64,000 nt of DNA from an uncultured Acidimicrobiales bacterium (lineage in GTDB: Bacteria > Actinomycetota > Acidimicrobiia > Acidimicrobiales > SHLQ01). Positions 7,663-16,430 of this stretch are shown one piece after another. Position 1 is the stretch's first letter; every line of letters starts with the position of its first letter. The position numbers and the translations under genes were made by a program. The DNA lies in assembly GCA_937922235.1 (NCBI GenBank), contig CAKZVC010000048.1, forward strand, positions 52,513 through 116,512, written 5' to 3'. The notes beneath the pieces were generated by a model that was not told the origin of the DNA, ran no database searches, and saw only the letters and a list, made by a program, of their open reading frames with translations.

Positions 7663-10131
7663 ATGCGCACGATTCGACAACGGCTCTGGATACTCCCGGT
7701 GCTTGTGCTCACGGCAATCCTGTTCGGTGGTGCCCTCATCGTGACAAGCGGTGAGAAGGTTGCTGAAGCGGCGGGTTTGGCGCAGGGCGAAGTGGTGCCC
7801 GAACAGCCACGACGCGACGTGCCAGTCATTCTTGACGGCCGAGCATTAGCCCACGCCAAGGTTGGCGATCGCGTCTTTGTTGGCGGCGACTTTACGCAGG
7901 TCCGCCAGACCAACGGCACCATCATCGACCAGCCGTTTCTCTTCGCCTATGACATCAACACTGGCTTGGTCGATCCGAACTTCCGCCCGGTGCTCAACAA
8001 GCTCGTTCGCACGCTTGAGCCAACCGCAGCCGGTGATGGCTTGTACGTCGGCGGACTCTTCTCTCGCTGGGACGATTCGTTCCCACTTCGTATTGCCAAG
8101 CTCGACGCCCAGGGCAACCTAATCACCACATTCGGTCCTCGTGCATCAGCGCGAGTGCAGTCGGTGGTTGAAGTTGGCGATTCGGTTTACATCGGCGGCG
8201 ACTTCACCATGGTGTCGGGCACGCCGGCAACCGGTCTTGTCAAGGTCGATCGCATCACCGGTGCAGTCGACACCTCGTGGGTGCCCGCATTCGACAACTC
8301 GATCAATGGCTCGCAGCTCGTGCGCCGGGTGCGTGCCACGCCGGATGGCAACAACTTGTTCGTCCTTCATTTCGCGAGTCAGGTGGAGGGTCAGACCCGC
8401 CAGGCTGTCGCAAAGTTTGATCTCGGTGGAGCAGCCCCAACCCTCTCCGGTTGGAACATTCCATGGGTGCAGCAAAACCCGGCCAGCAACTGCTGGGGGG
8501 CACTTCGCGACATGGAGCTGTCGCCCGACGGCTCGTTTCTCGTCGTTGGCGGCCAAGGCGCCGACAACCCGCCTAACTGTGATTCGGTCCTCAAGTACTT
8601 CACCGCAGGTGATGCTCAGGTGAACTTCGAATGGTCGGCTCGTATGTACTCGAGCGTCTTCAGCCTCGCAGTAAGCGATGTTGCGATCTACGTAGGCGGT
8701 CACTTCTGCGCAGCGCCTCGAAACCCAATTCCGGCTGGTGGCGTAAGCTCGACATGGCCCGGTACGGCCAACCGCTGCGAAGTCAACGACCCTCTTGACG
8801 CATCCAACCCGTCGGTCCTGGACCCCGCCAACGCGGTGTTCCGCAGCCAGATGGCAGCGCTTAACCCGTCGAACGGTCAGGCGCTCCCATGGGATCCAGG
8901 CAGCAACAACTTCGTTGCCGTCTACGACCTCACGCTTATCGATCGTGGCTTGCTCGCTGGCCACGACGCCAACCGCTTCAACTCGTTCGAGGTTGGACGT
9001 TCAGGCTTGTTTGATTTGAACCAAGAAGGCGACACCGAAGCGCCAACGATCACCGTTACTGAACCTGGAGCTGGCACGATCATCGGCAACCCGACGATCC
9101 TGTCAGGAACGGCAACCGACAACTTCGAGGTGACTGAGGTCTTCATCCGCCTGAAGAACGTTACGACAGGTGATTGGCTGCAGCTTGACGGCACGCTTGG
9201 TGCAAACCAGGTCGATCTTCCCGTCACGGTCAGCACGATTGGTCTTGGTGAGAAGGCATGGAGCACGCCGGTCGCCAACCTTCCCGAAGGTAGCTACGAG
9301 ATTCGCGGCTTCTCGAAGGACGGGGCTGGCAACACGTCACCATCGTTGGCCTCGCCGTTCACGATCCCGGGTGAAGCACAGTGCACAGTCGCGCTCAACG
9401 CTGATGACCAGCCGGTCATCTCCTACTCGGGCTTTGACGCCAATGGCGTCGACACGGTTGTTGTTCGCCGTGACGGTTCGTACTTGGCAAACTCCGCTCC
9501 GGGCACTGCCTCGTTCACCGACGCAGCAGCTGCACCTGGCGACTACTCGTACTTGCTTCGCTGGCGCCCGGCCGGTGCTGTCACCGATGTCCCGTGTACT
9601 CCAGCCTCCATCACCGTTCCGGTTCCTCAGGTAACAACGACGTGCAGCGTTGGTCTTGATGCTGCTTCGAAGCCAGTGCTTACGTGGTCGATCCCTGGCG
9701 TGAGTCGGGTGTCGGTCCGTGAAGCAGCCCAGGGATTCATCGCCGTTGTTGATGGTCCAACCACGTACACCGTCGCCGACGCGACGCCAGGTGACTACAC
9801 CTACCTCGTCCGCTTCCGCCTCGGCGGTGTTCAAACCGACCTCACCTGTACGCCAGCGCCAATCACGGTTCCTGACGTCAATGGTGCAGATCCAACGTGT
9901 ACCGCTTCGCTCAATGCGGCGGGCGAGGTTGAATTGAACTGGTCGGAAATTGCTGGCGAAGATCGCTACATCGTTCGCGACAACGACGGGTTCGTCGCCA
10001 CAGTCGACAACGCCCTGAGCTACACCGATACGGCACCGACCGCCGGTGAGCGCTCGTACGTCATTCGTTCCCGCCAGGGTGCAACGACGACGAACGTCAG
10101 CTGTCAGCCAGATCCGATCACGGTCAACTAA
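7663..10131 (+). CDS. Large secreted beta-propeller protein with Ig-like and repeated C-terminal domains
   Basis: 822 residues. Signal peptide or anchor at residues 8-32. Residues about 50-450 contain a beta-propeller-like array marked by recurring VGG-[DLH]-F motifs (VFVGGDFTQV, LYVGGLFSRW, VYIGGDFTMV, IYVGGHFCAA), as in delta-60/NHL-like actinobacterial surface proteins. A bacterial Ig-like domain follows (about 455-570). Then come three repeats of about 85 residues starting near 573, 660 and 745, each opening with Cys-Thr/Ser and a strand ending in Tyr/Trp-Ser, and each closing with a second Cys before PITV; they look fibronectin-III-like. No catalytic motif or sortase signal is seen. A role as a surface or matrix protein is inference. 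A strong hairpin terminator follows. Confidence 0.75.
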   Translation: MRTIRQRLWILPVLVLTAILFGGALIVTSGEKVAEAAGLAQGEVVPEQPRRDVPVILDGRALAHAKVGDRVFVGGDFTQVRQTNGTIIDQPFLFAYDINTGLVDPNFRPVLNKLVRTLEPTAAGDGLYVGGLFSRWDDSFPLRIAKLDAQGNLITTFGPRASARVQSVVEVGDSVYIGGDFTMVSGTPATGLVKVDRITGAVDTSWVPAFDNSINGSQLVRRVRATPDGNNLFVLHFASQVEGQTRQAVAKFDLGGAAPTLSGWNIPWVQQNPASNCWGALRDMELSPDGSFLVVGGQGADNPPNCDSVLKYFTAGDAQVNFEWSARMYSSVFSLAVSDVAIYVGGHFCAAPRNPIPAGGVSSTWPGTANRCEVNDPLDASNPSVLDPANAVFRSQMAALNPSNGQALPWDPGSNNFVAVYDLTLIDRGLLAGHDANRFNSFEVGRSGLFDLNQEGDTEAPTITVTEPGAGTIIGNPTILSGTATDNFEVTEVFIRLKNVTTGDWLQLDGTLGANQVDLPVTVSTIGLGEKAWSTPVANLPEGSYEIRGFSKDGAGNTSPSLASPFTIPGEAQCTVALNADDQPVISYSGFDANGVDTVVVRRDGSYLANSAPGTASFTDAAAAPGDYSYLLRWRPAGAVTDVPCTPASITVPVPQVTTTCSVGLDAASKPVLTWSIPGVSRVSVREAAQGFIAVVDGPTTYTVADATPGDYTYLVRFRLGGVQTDLTCTPAPITVPDVNGADPTCTASLNAAGEVELNWSEIAGEDRYIVRDNDGFVATVDNALSYTDTAPTAGERSYVIRSRQGATTTNVSCQPDPITVN

Positions 10132-10152
10132 CGACGTAGCTAACGAACGTAG

Positions 10153-10179
10153 GCCCCGCTCGTTCCCGGCGAGCGGGGC
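10153..10179 (+). terminator. Rho-independent terminator-like hairpin
   Basis: GCCCCGCTCG (10153-10162) pairs perfectly with CGAGCGGGGC (10170-10179) over a 7-nt loop, with TTTT a few bases later. It lies 20 bp after the propeller gene stop and between convergent genes, so it may serve both strands. Confidence 0.75.
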
Positions 10180-10224
10180 TGATGTCGTTTTGTGCCGGCG
10201 CCAGCTCTCGCTGCGCCGCCGATA

Positions 10225-11550
10225 TCAACCTCGCGAGTCGAGTTCTGGGCGATGCGTCGGCTCGATGACTGCTCGGCTGCCACGATCGTAGGTGAGGTAG
10301 TTCCAGGCCCAGTTGACGAAGACGCTGGCTCGATTACGGAACCCCATGAGCATGATGAGGTGTAGTCCTAGCCAGACCACCCAGCCGGGGAACCCGCTGA
10401 TGGTCCACCCGTTGGGGAGTTCAACGACTGCGGCGTTGCGTCCGATCGTGGCCATCGAGCCTTTGTCGAAGTACGCGAATGGCGGAGCTGCAGTGTCTAT
10501 TCCCGACATTGATTCGATAATTCGCTCGGCAACGTGCTCGCCACCCTGGATTGCAACGGGTGCGACCTGTGGGGCGAGCCCATCCTCGTAGGGGATAGCA
10601 GCGAGGTCGCCGATGGCGTACACGTTCGGCTTGCCGGGCAGGCGAAGCTGGTCGTCGATGGCGACCCGTCCGGCCCGATCGACATCGAGCCCGAGTTGCT
10701 CGGCTAGTGGATGCGCTCGAATGCCAGCTGCCCAGACGACGGTGGCGGTATCGACGCTCGAGCCGTCGGCGAAGGTCACGCTCGATGCGCCAACCTCGGC
10801 GACCTGGGTGTTGAGCATGACCTCGACGCCCATCTTCTCGAGCGTCCGGACAGCGTTTGCCTGGAGTTTTGGGGCAAAGCCTGCGAGGAGGGCATCTCGG
10901 CCCTCGACGAGGATGACTCGCACGATGGCAGGGTCCAGCTCGGGGTAGTCGGGCAGGAGGACTCGGCTGGTGAGCTCGGCGTAGCCACCCGCCATCTCGA
11001 CTCCGGTTGGTCCGCCGCCAACGACCACGATCGTCGTTGGAGCGTGGTCGGCCTCCGCGCCGCGGCCCCGTCGGTTGGCTTCAGTTTCGAACTGAGAGAT
11101 CACGTGGCTTCGGAGCGCATCAGCTTCGGCTGCGCTCTTCAGGCCGAAGGCGTGGTCGGTTACGCCCGGCACGCCGAAGTCGGCCGTAACGCCGCCCATG
11201 GCCAAGATCAGCGAGTCGTAGTCGACGGTCGAGTTGTCGGCCAGCGAGATCGTCTGGGCATCGAAGTCTATGCCGGTCACTTCACCCTGCAGCGAGGTCA
11301 GGGCATCGTTGCCACGGGCGAATCGACGAGTGGGGTAGCAGACGTCGCCAGCATCAAGCCCCGCAGTGGCCACCTGATACAGCAGCGGCTGGAACGTGTG
11401 ATGGTTCCGCTTGTCAATCAGCGTTACGCGAATCTGGGAGGTGTCCTTGGTCAGCGCTCGTGCCGCCGCCAGCCCGCCAAACCCCGCTCCAACAATCACT
11501 ACGTGATGCTCCGACGTTGACCTCACTGCGTGATGCTCTGTCACCGACAC
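10225..11550 (-). CDS. ndh: Type II NADH dehydrogenase (NDH-2)
   Basis: 441 residues. An N-terminal FAD-binding Rossmann motif (VVIVGAGFGGLAAARAL), a second NADH-binding motif (VVVGGGPTGVEMAG) near the middle, the WAAGI block, and the flavin-contact YAIGDLA near residue 300. The C-terminal part has the amphipathic/hydrophobic segment (GFPGWVVWLGLHLIMLMGF) that anchors NDH-2 to the membrane. The enzyme oxidises NADH and reduces quinone without pumping protons. The start is GTG at 11550; another GTG 24 bp inside is possible. A near-perfect Rex operator and a TTGACA box lie immediately upstream, so expression should rise when NADH/NAD is high. Confidence 0.93.
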   Translation of the reverse strand: MSVTEHHAVRSTSEHHVVIVGAGFGGLAAARALTKDTSQIRVTLIDKRNHHTFQPLLYQVATAGLDAGDVCYPTRRFARGNDALTSLQGEVTGIDFDAQTISLADNSTVDYDSLILAMGGVTADFGVPGVTDHAFGLKSAAEADALRSHVISQFETEANRRGRGAEADHAPTTIVVVGGGPTGVEMAGGYAELTSRVLLPDYPELDPAIVRVILVEGRDALLAGFAPKLQANAVRTLEKMGVEVMLNTQVAEVGASSVTFADGSSVDTATVVWAAGIRAHPLAEQLGLDVDRAGRVAIDDQLRLPGKPNVYAIGDLAAIPYEDGLAPQVAPVAIQGGEHVAERIIESMSGIDTAAPPFAYFDKGSMATIGRNAAVVELPNGWTISGFPGWVVWLGLHLIMLMGFRNRASVFVNWAWNYLTYDRGSRAVIEPTHRPELDSRG

Positions 11551-11559
11551 TCCGATCGC

Positions 11560-11577
11560 TTGTGAATACTTTCACAA
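11560..11577. promoter_or_regulatory. Rex redox-repressor operator in the ndh promoter
   Basis: TTGTGAATACTTTCACAA is a perfect inverted repeat (TTGTGAA-N4-TTCACAA) and matches the established Rex consensus. It starts 10 bp upstream of the ndh GTG. A perfect TTGACA hexamer for the minus strand lies at 11591-11596, so the operator covers the -10 region. Rex senses the NADH/NAD ratio and controls ndh in actinobacteria. No rex gene is in the window. Confidence 0.88.
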
Positions 11578-11604
11578 GCTTCCCTGAAAATGTCAAGGTG
11601 TTTG

Positions 11605-11652
11605 AATCTGTGGTCCCTGGCCCGGAGGGGTCCGGCTGACGGACCACAGATT
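11605..11652. terminator. Long hairpin between metB and ndh
   Basis: AATCTGTGGTCC (11605-11616) pairs perfectly with GGACCACAGATT (11641-11652), with a GC-rich partly self-complementary loop and CTGAAAA/TTTTCAG pairing possible further out. It is downstream of the cbs-metB operon, so a terminator is plausible. Its shape also fits the REP-like elements next to it. Confidence 0.5.
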
Positions 11653-11731
11653 TTCAGTGGTGAGGAAAGTGATCTGTGATCGATGGTGGGCGGCTGAGGC
11701 CCAGCAGCGATCAAAATTCGAGAGTTTGAGT

Positions 11732-11846
11732 GGGGTCAGGCCTCAACAACTAACAAGCAATGCTCGGGGTCAGGCCTCAACAACTAACAAGCAATGCTCG
11801 GGGTCAGGCCTCAAGGGGCACTTGTTAGTTGTTGAGGCCTGACCCC
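11732..11846. repeat. REP-like repeat cluster: 34-bp direct repeats plus inverted copy
   Basis: A 26-bp unit beginning GGGGTCAGGCCTCAAC occurs at 11732-11757 and 11766-11791, with a truncated third copy (15 bp) at 11800-11814, at a strict 34-bp period. A perfect reverse complement of the full 26-bp unit lies at 11821-11846. The inverted copies can form a long hairpin. The cluster abuts the metB stop. Layout and the GGGGTCAGGCC core resemble REP palindromes mobilised by REP-associated tyrosine transposases. No such transposase is in the window. Confidence 0.8.
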
Positions 11847-11853
11847 AGTGGCT

Positions 11854-13014
11854 CTAGAGCTGGTCTAGGGCTTGGTTGAGGTCTTCGATGAGGTCGTCGG
11901 CGGTTTCGATGCCGACGGAGAGACGCACGAGATCGTCTGGCACCTCGAGTGGTGAGCCGGCAGCTGATGCGTGGGTCATGACGCCGGGGTGCTCGATGAG
12001 TGACTCGATGCCGCCGAGTGATTCGGCGAGAGTGAACAGGCGAGTGCGGGTCGTGACCGACTTTGCTGCTTCGAGACCAGCGTGCACGCGGAACGAGATC
12101 ATTCCGCCGCCCTGCTTCATCTGCTTCTTCACGATGTCGGCACCTGGATGGCTATCGAGCCCGGGGTACAGAACGTGGGAGACGGCCGGGTGCGCCAGCA
12201 GCATCTCAGCGATGGCTTCGGCGTTGGCGGTGTGGCGATCCATTCGAACGCCGAGTGTCTTCAGTCCGCGGGTCGTCAGGAAGCAATCCATCGGTGCTGG
12301 CACTGCGCCGACGGCGTTCTGCAAGTACTGAATGTCGTTGGCCCACTCGTCATCGCTCGTTGCAGCGAAGCCGCCGACAGTGTCGGAGTGGCCGCCGATG
12401 TACTTGGTCGTCGAGTGGATAACCAGGTCGGCGCCATGACGCATTGGCTGCTGCAAGTACGGCGACGCAAACGTGTTGTCGACAACGAGCTTGGCGCCGT
12501 GCTTGTGAGTGACTTCGGCAATGGCCTCGATGTCGAACACGGTGAGCAACGGGTTCGTGGGCGTTTCCATCCAAACGATCTTCGTGGCCGGGTTCCAGTT
12601 CTCGTCGAGCGCCTTTGGGTTCGTGAGGTCGGCTGCCGACCAGGTGACGCCCGAGCGGGTGACGACCTGCGAGATCAGACGGAACGTGCCGCCATAGGCG
12701 TCGTTGCCGAGCACGACGTGGTCGCCCGACACGAGTGAACGAAGCACAGTGTCTTCCGCGGCGAGACCCGAGGCGAACGCATAGCCGTACTTCGCGCCTT
12801 CGAGGTTCGCGAGCGCATCCTGCAACGCCGTGCGGGTCGGGTTGCCGGTGCGGGAGTACTCATAACCGGTGTGATCACCGGGTGAAGGCTGGGCGTAGGT
12901 CGACGTTTGGAAGATCGGCGTGATGACTGCGCCGGTGATTGGCTCCGGTGCTTGTCCGGCGTGAATCGCGCGGGTTTCGAACCCGTCGCTCTCGAGGGTG
13001 TGGTCGTCGGACAT
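11854..13014 (-). CDS. metB: Cystathionine gamma-synthase/lyase family PLP enzyme
   Basis: 386 residues of the Cys/Met metabolism PLP family. Recognisable blocks are ETRAIHAGQ, YSRTGNPT, the cofactor-stacking NDAYGGT, and the Schiff-base lysine K204 in STTKYIGGHSD. The ending SVGIETADDLIEDL is typical. The family includes MetB (O-succinylhomoserine plus cysteine to cystathionine) and cystathionine gamma-lyase, which cannot be separated by eye. The gene starts 3 bp after the stop of cbs. That pairing suggests reverse transsulfuration, with this protein cleaving cystathionine to cysteine, as for many actinobacterial genes annotated metB. Confidence 0.92.
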   Translation of the reverse strand: MSDDHTLESDGFETRAIHAGQAPEPITGAVITPIFQTSTYAQPSPGDHTGYEYSRTGNPTRTALQDALANLEGAKYGYAFASGLAAEDTVLRSLVSGDHVVLGNDAYGGTFRLISQVVTRSGVTWSAADLTNPKALDENWNPATKIVWMETPTNPLLTVFDIEAIAEVTHKHGAKLVVDNTFASPYLQQPMRHGADLVIHSTTKYIGGHSDTVGGFAATSDDEWANDIQYLQNAVGAVPAPMDCFLTTRGLKTLGVRMDRHTANAEAIAEMLLAHPAVSHVLYPGLDSHPGADIVKKQMKQGGGMISFRVHAGLEAAKSVTTRTRLFTLAESLGGIESLIEHPGVMTHASAAGSPLEVPDDLVRLSVGIETADDLIEDLNQALDQL

Positions 13015-13017
13015 GGG

Positions 13018-14394
13018 TTACTCCGTTGTCGTGGTGGGGGAGAGGAATTCGAGGACGTCGGTGTGGCTGATCACCGTGAGCGGCTGGCCGCCTTCGATAA
13101 CGAGCAGCGCGTTCGAGTTCTCGAACAGGTCGACGGCGGTCTGCACGGTCTGGCCGATGCCGATGGTGGGGAGACCTGGCGCCATGACGTGTTCGACGGG
13201 CTTGTCGAGGACACTCTCGTCAGCAAACGCGGCGTTCATGAGCTGGAGCTCAGACACCGCACCAGAAATCTCAGCCACAGCAAACGGCGGCTCGTTCTTG
13301 GCGACGGGCACCTGGCTGACGCCACGCTCACGCATGAGCTCGACGGCTTCGCGAACGGGGGTCTCGGGGTTCACGTAAATGAGCTCGGAGTTCTTGTCGC
13401 CCTTGGCCTTGACGACCTCGCTAATGCAGATGCCAGTCTCGGACTTGAGGAAACCAAGTGGGGCAAGGTAGTCGTCGTTGAACACCTTCGAGAGATAGCC
13501 GCGGCCTGAGTCGGGCGTGAGTACAACCATGAGGTCGTCTGGGCCGAGTCGTTCGGCGACCTTCAGGCCAGCCACGACGGCGAGCCCGCACGAGCCGCCA
13601 AGCAGCAAGCCTTCTTCCTGGGCAATCTTGCGGGTCATCGCAAAGCTGTCGGCATCAGACACCGGGACGACTTCGTCGACGAGGTCGTGGTGGTAGGTGG
13701 TTGGCCAGAAGTCTTCGCCGACCCCTTCAACGAGATACGGACGTCCGGAGCCACCGGAGAAGACCGAAGCTTCAGGGTCGCCAGCGATGATCTTGATGTC
13801 GGGGTTCTGCTCTTTGAGGTACTTCGCAACGCCCGAGATGGTGCCGCCGGTTCCAGCGCCCGCAACGAAGTGGGTGATCTTGCCGTCGGTCTGGCGCCAG
13901 ATTTCTGGACCGGTGGTTGCGTAGTGGGCAGCGGGATTGGTCTGGTTCGAGTACTGGTCGGGGCGGTACGCGCCGGGGATCTCGTTCACCAAACGCTCGG
14001 CGGTCGAGTAGTAGCTCTGTGGATCTTCAGGAGCGACCGCAACGGGGCACACCACAACCTCAGCACCGTAGGCACGAAGCAGGTCGACCTTCTCAGGGGC
14101 GACCTTGTCGGTCATCACGAACACGCACTTGTAGCCACGCTGGTTCGCAACGATGGCGAGACCAACGCCGGTGTTGCCGCTCGTCGGCTCGACGATGGTG
14201 CCGCCAGGCTTGAGTAGTCCGGCTTCTTCGGCAGCGTCGATCATGGCGAGCGCCGGGCGGTCCTTCGACGACCCGCCGGGGTTCGTCATCTCGAGCTTGA
14301 GGACGAAATCACACGACACGTCAGCGGCAATCTTTGGCACCCGCACCAGCGGCGTGTTTCCGATCAGCTCGATGACTGAATCTGCGATCTCCAT
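13018..14394 (-). CDS. cbs: Cystathionine beta-synthase
   Basis: 458 residues. Fold-type II PLP domain: N-terminal IELIGNTPLVR, Schiff-base lysine K44 in NPGGSSKDRPA, the phosphate-binding GTGGT loop, and PTSGNTGVGLA. Residues about 335-455 form a pair of CBS regulatory domains. The enzyme condenses serine (or O-acetylserine) with homocysteine to cystathionine. There is no heme-binding N-terminal extension. The ATG at 14394 has GGAG 7 bp upstream. First gene of the cbs-metB operon; divergent from the hydratase gene across 78 bp, which holds no evident riboswitch. Confidence 0.94.
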   Translation of the reverse strand: MEIADSVIELIGNTPLVRVPKIAADVSCDFVLKLEMTNPGGSSKDRPALAMIDAAEEAGLLKPGGTIVEPTSGNTGVGLAIVANQRGYKCVFVMTDKVAPEKVDLLRAYGAEVVVCPVAVAPEDPQSYYSTAERLVNEIPGAYRPDQYSNQTNPAAHYATTGPEIWRQTDGKITHFVAGAGTGGTISGVAKYLKEQNPDIKIIAGDPEASVFSGGSGRPYLVEGVGEDFWPTTYHHDLVDEVVPVSDADSFAMTRKIAQEEGLLLGGSCGLAVVAGLKVAERLGPDDLMVVLTPDSGRGYLSKVFNDDYLAPLGFLKSETGICISEVVKAKGDKNSELIYVNPETPVREAVELMRERGVSQVPVAKNEPPFAVAEISGAVSELQLMNAAFADESVLDKPVEHVMAPGLPTIGIGQTVQTAVDLFENSNALLVIEGGQPLTVISHTDVLEFLSPTTTTE

Positions 14395-14472
14395 AAGGGT
14401 CTCCGGTTTCTTCGGCTGCCTTGCGGCTGCCAGTCTACGATCGTCTAACCACTCGACACCCCGGAGACTTCC

Positions 14473-15255
14473 ATGGACTACGAAGCAATCTCGCTGACCG
14501 AGACTGACGGCGGCGTTTGGGAGCTAGCGCTGACCCATCCACCCGCCAACGCGTTGAACAAGCGGATGGCCTTCGAGCTCCGCCACGCAGCCGCTCAACT
14601 GAGCACGAACCCGGCGGTTCGTGCAGTGGTTTTGTACGGCGAGGGCAAGGTGTTCTTCGGTGGTGGGGACCTGGTGGAGATGAACGAAGGTGGCGACCAG
14701 ACGCCGGCAAACCTCCACGAAATGACGATCGACTTCCACGGCGCACTCAGCCGCTTCGCTCGAATGAACGCCCCAGTCATCGGTGCCATCACAGGAACCG
14801 CAGGTGGCGCAGGAATGAGCCTCACCGCGGCGATGGACCTCGTCCACGCAGGAGAGAGCGCCAAGTTCACAATGGCCTACACCGCTGCGGGTCTGACCCC
14901 CGACGGCACGTCGACGTTCTTCCTGTCGCGGGTGGTCGGGCTGCGCCGAGCAACCGAGCTCGTTCTCACCAACCGAGTGTTGTCTGCCGCCGAAGCCCTC
15001 GACTGGGGGCTGATCAACGCGGTTCACCCCGACGACGAAGTTCTCGCAAATGCCCGAGCTCTTGCGGCGAAGCTGGCCAAGGGCCCAGCCAATGCCTTCG
15101 GCGGAGCCAAGCGCTTGCTCATCGCCGGAGCGAACTCGTCACTGGGCGAAGCGATGGAGAACGAGTCATTCGAGATCGCCAACCAGTCGCGCCACTCCGA
15201 GGGCATCGAGGGCATCGATGCCTTCCTCAACAAGCGCAAGCCCGAGTTCCCGTAG
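14473..15255 (+). CDS. Enoyl-CoA hydratase/isomerase family protein (PaaG-like)
   Basis: 260 residues with the crotonase fold: an oxyanion-hole segment (VLYGEGKVFFGGGDL) and a second (GTAGGAGMSLTAAMDL). The segment GLTPDGTSTFFLSRVVG has an Asp where classical hydratases have their second glutamate, and the first glutamate is also absent. This is the pattern of PaaG-type delta-isomerases, which act on ring-epoxide or enoyl-CoA substrates. Substrate unknown; no phenylacetate or beta-oxidation genes are adjacent. It stands alone, divergent from cbs and convergent with the aminotransferase gene 13 bp away. Confidence 0.85.
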   Translation: MDYEAISLTETDGGVWELALTHPPANALNKRMAFELRHAAAQLSTNPAVRAVVLYGEGKVFFGGGDLVEMNEGGDQTPANLHEMTIDFHGALSRFARMNAPVIGAITGTAGGAGMSLTAAMDLVHAGESAKFTMAYTAAGLTPDGTSTFFLSRVVGLRRATELVLTNRVLSAAEALDWGLINAVHPDDEVLANARALAAKLAKGPANAFGGAKRLLIAGANSSLGEAMENESFEIANQSRHSEGIEGIDAFLNKRKPEFP

Positions 15256-15268
15256 CTCCCGACTGCTC

Positions 15269-16423
15269 TCAGTGGGCGAGTTGGCGGAGGCGCCACTTCT
15301 GTAGGGCGTCGACGGCGCCGCGCATGGTTTCGGGGCTGCCGCAGAAACTGAACCGCATGTACTTGTGGCCCTGGGTTGGGTGGAAGTCGATGCCGGGTGT
15401 GGCGGCGACGCCGAGCATCCGGAGCCATTCAGCGGCGAGCAGTTTGCTGTCGGCGGCGAGGTGGTCGGTGCGGGCCCAGATGTAGAACGCGCCGTCAGCG
15501 GGGGCGAGGTCGGTCATGCCGGCCTTTGGCAAACCGTCGAGCAGGATCTGACGGTTCTCGGTGTAGCGAACCAGGTGCTGGTCGAGTTCTTCGCGACAAT
15601 CGAGTGCAGCGACGGCCATGTACTGGCTGATGGCGGTCGGGCAGATGACGAGGTTCTGGGCCAACCTGTCGAAGCGGGTGGTTAGCTCGTCGGGAAGCAC
15701 GGCCCACCCGACCCGCCAGCCGGTCATCGAGAAGTATTTGCTGAACGAGTTGATGACGATGGCGTTGTCGGACAGCGAGGTGGCAGTGACGGTTTCAGTG
15801 TTGTCGTAGGTGAGGCCGTGGTAGATCTCGTCGCTGATGAAGCGGACGTCGTTCTCGTCGCACCAGGCAACCAGATTCCCGAGCTCCGCTGGCGACAACA
15901 CCGTGCCGGTCGGGTTCGAGGGGCTAGCGACGATGACCCCATCGAGGGGGCCCGCTGCTTCAAGTAGCTCGACCGTTGGCTGGAATCGGGTGCTGGCGTC
16001 GACCTCGATCGACACGGCCTCCATATGCAAGGCGGCCAGCATGTTTCGGTAGCAGGGGTAGCCGGGTGTCGTGACCGCCACACGGGCGCCGGGTTCGAAC
16101 GCTGCGAGCAGCGACAGCACGAACGCACCTGAGGCCCCCTGGGTGATGGCGATTCGGCCGGGGTCGACGTCGAGGTCGTACTGAGAGCCGATGTGCTTGG
16201 CCATGGCCGGTGCGAACTCCGGAATGCCGCGGCTGGTGGTGTAGCCGAGCGTGTGATCGTCGAGCAGACGGTGCGCCGAGTCGATGGCTCCCTGGGGAGC
16301 GCCGGTCGACGGTTGGCCCACTTCGAGGTGGAACACCGCTTCGCCCGACTGCTCGCGCTCTTGTGCAGCGGCGACGACCTCCATCACATAGAACGGGTCG
16401 ATCTCCTGGTTCCCCGCTGGCAA
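15269..16423 (-). CDS. Class I/II PLP aminotransferase
   Basis: About 384 residues of fold-type I aminotransferase. Visible are the substrate-loop IDPFYVMEV near the N-terminus, HLEVGQPSTGAP, the PLP-contacting ASPSNPTGTV, DEIYHGL, the Schiff-base lysine in INSFSKYFSMTGWRVGW, and C-terminal YMRFSFCGS with the carboxylate-binding Arg. The frame stays open upstream through dus, but that stretch is Arg/Ser-rich shadow sequence. TTG at 16423 just clears the dus stop and keeps the conserved IDPFYVMEV; GTG 16387 or ATG 16384 are alternatives. It follows dus by 7 bp. Specificity (aspartate or aromatic) is not readable. Confidence 0.85.
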   Translation of the reverse strand: MPAGNQEIDPFYVMEVVAAAQEREQSGEAVFHLEVGQPSTGAPQGAIDSAHRLLDDHTLGYTTSRGIPEFAPAMAKHIGSQYDLDVDPGRIAITQGASGAFVLSLLAAFEPGARVAVTTPGYPCYRNMLAALHMEAVSIEVDASTRFQPTVELLEAAGPLDGVIVASPSNPTGTVLSPAELGNLVAWCDENDVRFISDEIYHGLTYDNTETVTATSLSDNAIVINSFSKYFSMTGWRVGWAVLPDELTTRFDRLAQNLVICPTAISQYMAVAALDCREELDQHLVRYTENRQILLDGLPKAGMTDLAPADGAFYIWARTDHLAADSKLLAAEWLRMLGVAATPGIDFHPTQGHKYMRFSFCGSPETMRGAVDALQKWRLRQLAH

Positions 16424-16430
16424 AGCCGCC

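Noticed and set aside
11732..11814. Possible CRISPR array
   Set aside because: Only two full repeats and a partial one; the 8-bp spacers are identical and an inverted copy follows, so it is a tandem/REP-like repeat. No cas genes.
12960..13000. tRNA-like string GGGTTTCGAACCC
   Set aside because: It lies inside the metB coding sequence and no acceptor, D or anticodon stems can be built around it.
14517..15485. 322-residue plus-strand frame
   Set aside because: Arg/Pro-rich frame-shifted shadow of the PaaG-like gene that runs into the convergent aminotransferase.
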